Below, in pieces: positions 5,570-6,809 of a DNA stretch of 6,809 bases. Under the pieces are notes generated by a model. That model made no database searches, was not told where the DNA came from, and saw only the letters and a list, made by a program, of their open reading frames with translations. How positions within the stretch are numbered: the stretch's first letter is position 1; each line of letters starts with the position of its first letter. The translations under genes were made by a program, and so were the position numbers. This stretch comes from Alphaproteobacteria bacterium (GTDB taxonomy: Bacteria; Pseudomonadota; Alphaproteobacteria; SMXP01), in NCBI GenBank assembly GCA_028280675.1, contig JANQLI010000225.1:1-6809 (forward strand), read 5' to 3'.

Positions 5570-5659
5570 AGGCGTTCATGTCTTGCCGATTCATTAACTT
5601 TTTCCGGGCAGGAGGAAGTAATAAATGGCTGAAATGTAAGGAAACGCCTCTGCGGCAAG
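5570..5659 (+). promoter_or_regulatory. Structured topA leader with crossing complementary segments
   Basis: Two perfect 7-base complements lie in the leader: AGGCGTT (5570-5576) with AACGCCT (5643-5649), and CTTGCCG (5582-5588) with CGGCAAG (5653-5659). Their order is A, B, A', B', so they would form either a pseudoknot or two mutually exclusive hairpins. The perfect Shine-Dalgarno sequence and micro-ORF lie in the enclosed loop. A regulatory role is inferred from the layout only. Confidence 0.3.
5610..5639 (+). other. Consensus Shine-Dalgarno plus four-codon micro-ORF in the topA leader
   Basis: AGGAGGAA at 5610-5617 is the strongest ribosome binding site near topA. Nine bases after AGGAGG an ATG (5625-5627) opens a frame that reads Met-Ala-Glu-Met-stop, with TAA at 5637-5639. 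It is out of frame with topA, whose ATG follows 38 bases after this stop and has only a weak site of its own (GGA around 5665-5667, GGAA at 5670-5673). This could be a leader peptide that tunes topA translation, or a chance feature. Confidence 0.35.
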
Positions 5660-5677
5660 TGTACGGATTGGAATCTT

Positions 5678-6809
5678 ATGGGCGCAAATGTTGTCATTGT
5701 TGAATCGCCAGCCAAGGCCAAAACGATCAACAAATATCTCGGAAAAGATTATGTCGTCATGGCCTCTTATGGCCATATTCGCGATTTGCCCTCGAAAAAT
5801 GGTTCTGTGAATCCCGACGAAGATTTCGCCATGATTTGGGATGTGGATGCCAAAGCCGCAAAACGTCTCAATGAAATCACCAAAGCCGTCAAAGACTCCG
5901 ACAAACTGATCCTCGCGACGGACCCCGACCGCGAAGGCGAAGCCATTTCCTGGCATTTGCTTGAGGTGCTGAAAGACAAGGGTGCTTTGAAAAATGTCGA
6001 TGTGGAACGTGTCGTTTTTAATGCGATTACGAAACGGGCTGTTCTAGATGCGATGAACTCCCCGCGCGAGCTTGATCATGAGCTTGTAGACGCCTATCTC
6101 GCCCGGCGCGCGCTTGATTACCTTGTTGGCTTCACCCTGTCGCCGGTTCTGTGGCGCAAATTGCCTGGCTCACGCTCGGCTGGGCGTGTGCAATCTGTTG
6201 CTCTGCGTTTGATTTGCGACCGGGAACTTGAGATCGAAAAGTTTAACCCACAAGAATATTGGACACTTGTGGCAGATGCACACAACGCTGAAAAACAGCG
6301 TTTTGAAACACGACTGACCGTCTTAAACGGAAAAAAGCTTGAGAAGTTCGATCTCAACACCGAAACGCTTGCCCTTGAAGCAAAAAAAGCAATTGAAGGG
6401 TCAAGCTTTACAGTCGGCTCAGTCACCAGCAAACCCACAAAACGCAATCCAGCCGCCCCCTTCACCACATCGACATTACAACAAGAGGCCTCACGCAAAC
6501 TGGGCTTCAATGCATCGCGCACCATGATGACAGCGCAAAAGTTATACGAAGGTATAGACATTGGCGGCGAGACCACAGGTCTAATCACTTATATGCGGAC
6601 GGACGGCGTGAGCATGGCTCAGGAAGCCATTACCGAAGCGCGCGATGTCATCGGCAGTGAGTATGGCGTACGCTACGTGCCTGATGCTCCGCGCGTTTAT
6701 AAAAGCAAAGCCAAGAATGCCCAGGAAGCGCATGAAGCGATCCGTCCAACATCGCTTGCGCGTAAACCGTCCGATGTCAAATCCTCTCTCGACGGCGATC
6801 AGCTCAAAC
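5678..6809 (+). CDS. topA: DNA topoisomerase I, N-terminal part (cut by window end)
   Basis: Type IA topoisomerase relaxes negative supercoils by a transient 5'-phosphotyrosine break in one strand. About 377 codons are visible, and the frame is open at the window edge; family members usually run past 800 residues, so less than half is seen. The Toprim domain starts at once with VVIVESPAKAKTINKYLG (5-22, catalytic E9) and contains LATDPDREGEAISWH (79-93, D82/D84/E86 metal site). Further on are YLARRALDYLVGF (140-152), GSRSAGRVQSVALRLICDRE (164-183), the active-site region GLITYMRTDG (301-310) with nucleophile Y305 and R307, and QEAHEAIRPT (349-358). All key residues present so far are intact. 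The ATG at 5678 gives the family's typical N-terminus; no other in-frame start lies between it and the in-frame TGA at 5630-5632. Confidence 0.97.
   Translation, partial: MGANVVIVESPAKAKTINKYLGKDYVVMASYGHIRDLPSKNGSVNPDEDFAMIWDVDAKAAKRLNEITKAVKDSDKLILATDPDREGEAISWHLLEVLKDKGALKNVDVERVVFNAITKRAVLDAMNSPRELDHELVDAYLARRALDYLVGFTLSPVLWRKLPGSRSAGRVQSVALRLICDRELEIEKFNPQEYWTLVADAHNAEKQRFETRLTVLNGKKLEKFDLNTETLALEAKKAIEGSSFTVGSVTSKPTKRNPAAPFTTSTLQQEASRKLGFNASRTMMTAQKLYEGIDIGGETTGLITYMRTDGVSMAQEAITEARDVIGSEYGVRYVPDAPRVYKSKAKNAQEAHEAIRPTSLARKPSDVKSSLDGDQLK

Larger units (their letters stand above)
5300..5677. promoter_or_regulatory. Divergent intergenic region between the 94-codon gene and topA
   Basis: This 378-base gap has no convincing gene. 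It is richer in A and T than its surroundings in the first half (5330-5460). That half carries several inverted repeats: a 13-bp stem with one bulge between 5368-5380 and 5405-5418; AAGTGC/GCACTT at 5412-5417 and 5431-5436; and ACTTAT/ATAAGT at 5433-5438 and 5446-5451. The second half carries a TTGACA promoter element, a long topA leader, a strong ribosome binding site and a micro-ORF, listed separately. An open frame at 5344-5703 crosses the region but has no gene-like features. Confidence 0.6.

Noticed and set aside
5344..5703. 119-codon plus-strand ORF upstream of topA
   Set aside because: It has no ribosome binding site, runs through inverted repeats and the topA leader into the topA coding start in another frame, and its composition shows no domain or helix pattern.

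Overview
The window reads as a chromosomal housekeeping stretch from an alphaproteobacterium with near-balanced base composition. The assignment rests on the order pyrB-pyrC-plsY-dprA-topA, which I recall as common in that class, and on the protein sequences themselves, especially a degenerate PyrC of the type that sits beside pyrB there. I cannot name a genus.

Region 1 (1-724): ruvX (YqgF-type nuclease) with a strong ribosome binding site, followed by a GC-rich, hairpin-rich intergenic stretch that resembles a dispersed REP-like repeat. Region 2 (725-3611): pyrB, pyrC and plsY, joined by two ATGA start/stop overlaps, so a tightly coupled operon of pyrimidine synthesis plus phospholipid synthesis. 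The pyrC product has lost most of the metal ligands of a dihydroorotase and is probably a structural partner of PyrB rather than an enzyme.

Region 3 (3612-3886): a short gap that holds, on the minus strand, a tiny gene for a single-pass membrane protein (35 codons from a start with a good ribosome binding site). A near-perfect FNR/FixK-type box, TTGATTTAGGTCAA, lies upstream of it and also upstream of dprA. Region 4 (3887-5299): dprA, overlapped tail to tail by a small minus-strand hypothetical gene of 94 codons.

Region 5 (5300-5677): a 378-base divergent regulatory region with AT-rich inverted repeats, a consensus TTGACA, and a topA leader that contains a four-codon micro-ORF behind a perfect Shine-Dalgarno sequence, enclosed by two crossing complementary segments. 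Region 6 (5678-6809): the N-terminal part of topA (topoisomerase I), cut by the window edge.

There is no mobile element, CRISPR array, tRNA or rRNA that I can see. The parts most worth attention are the FNR-box/miniprotein unit, the catalytically degenerate PyrC and the structured topA leader.
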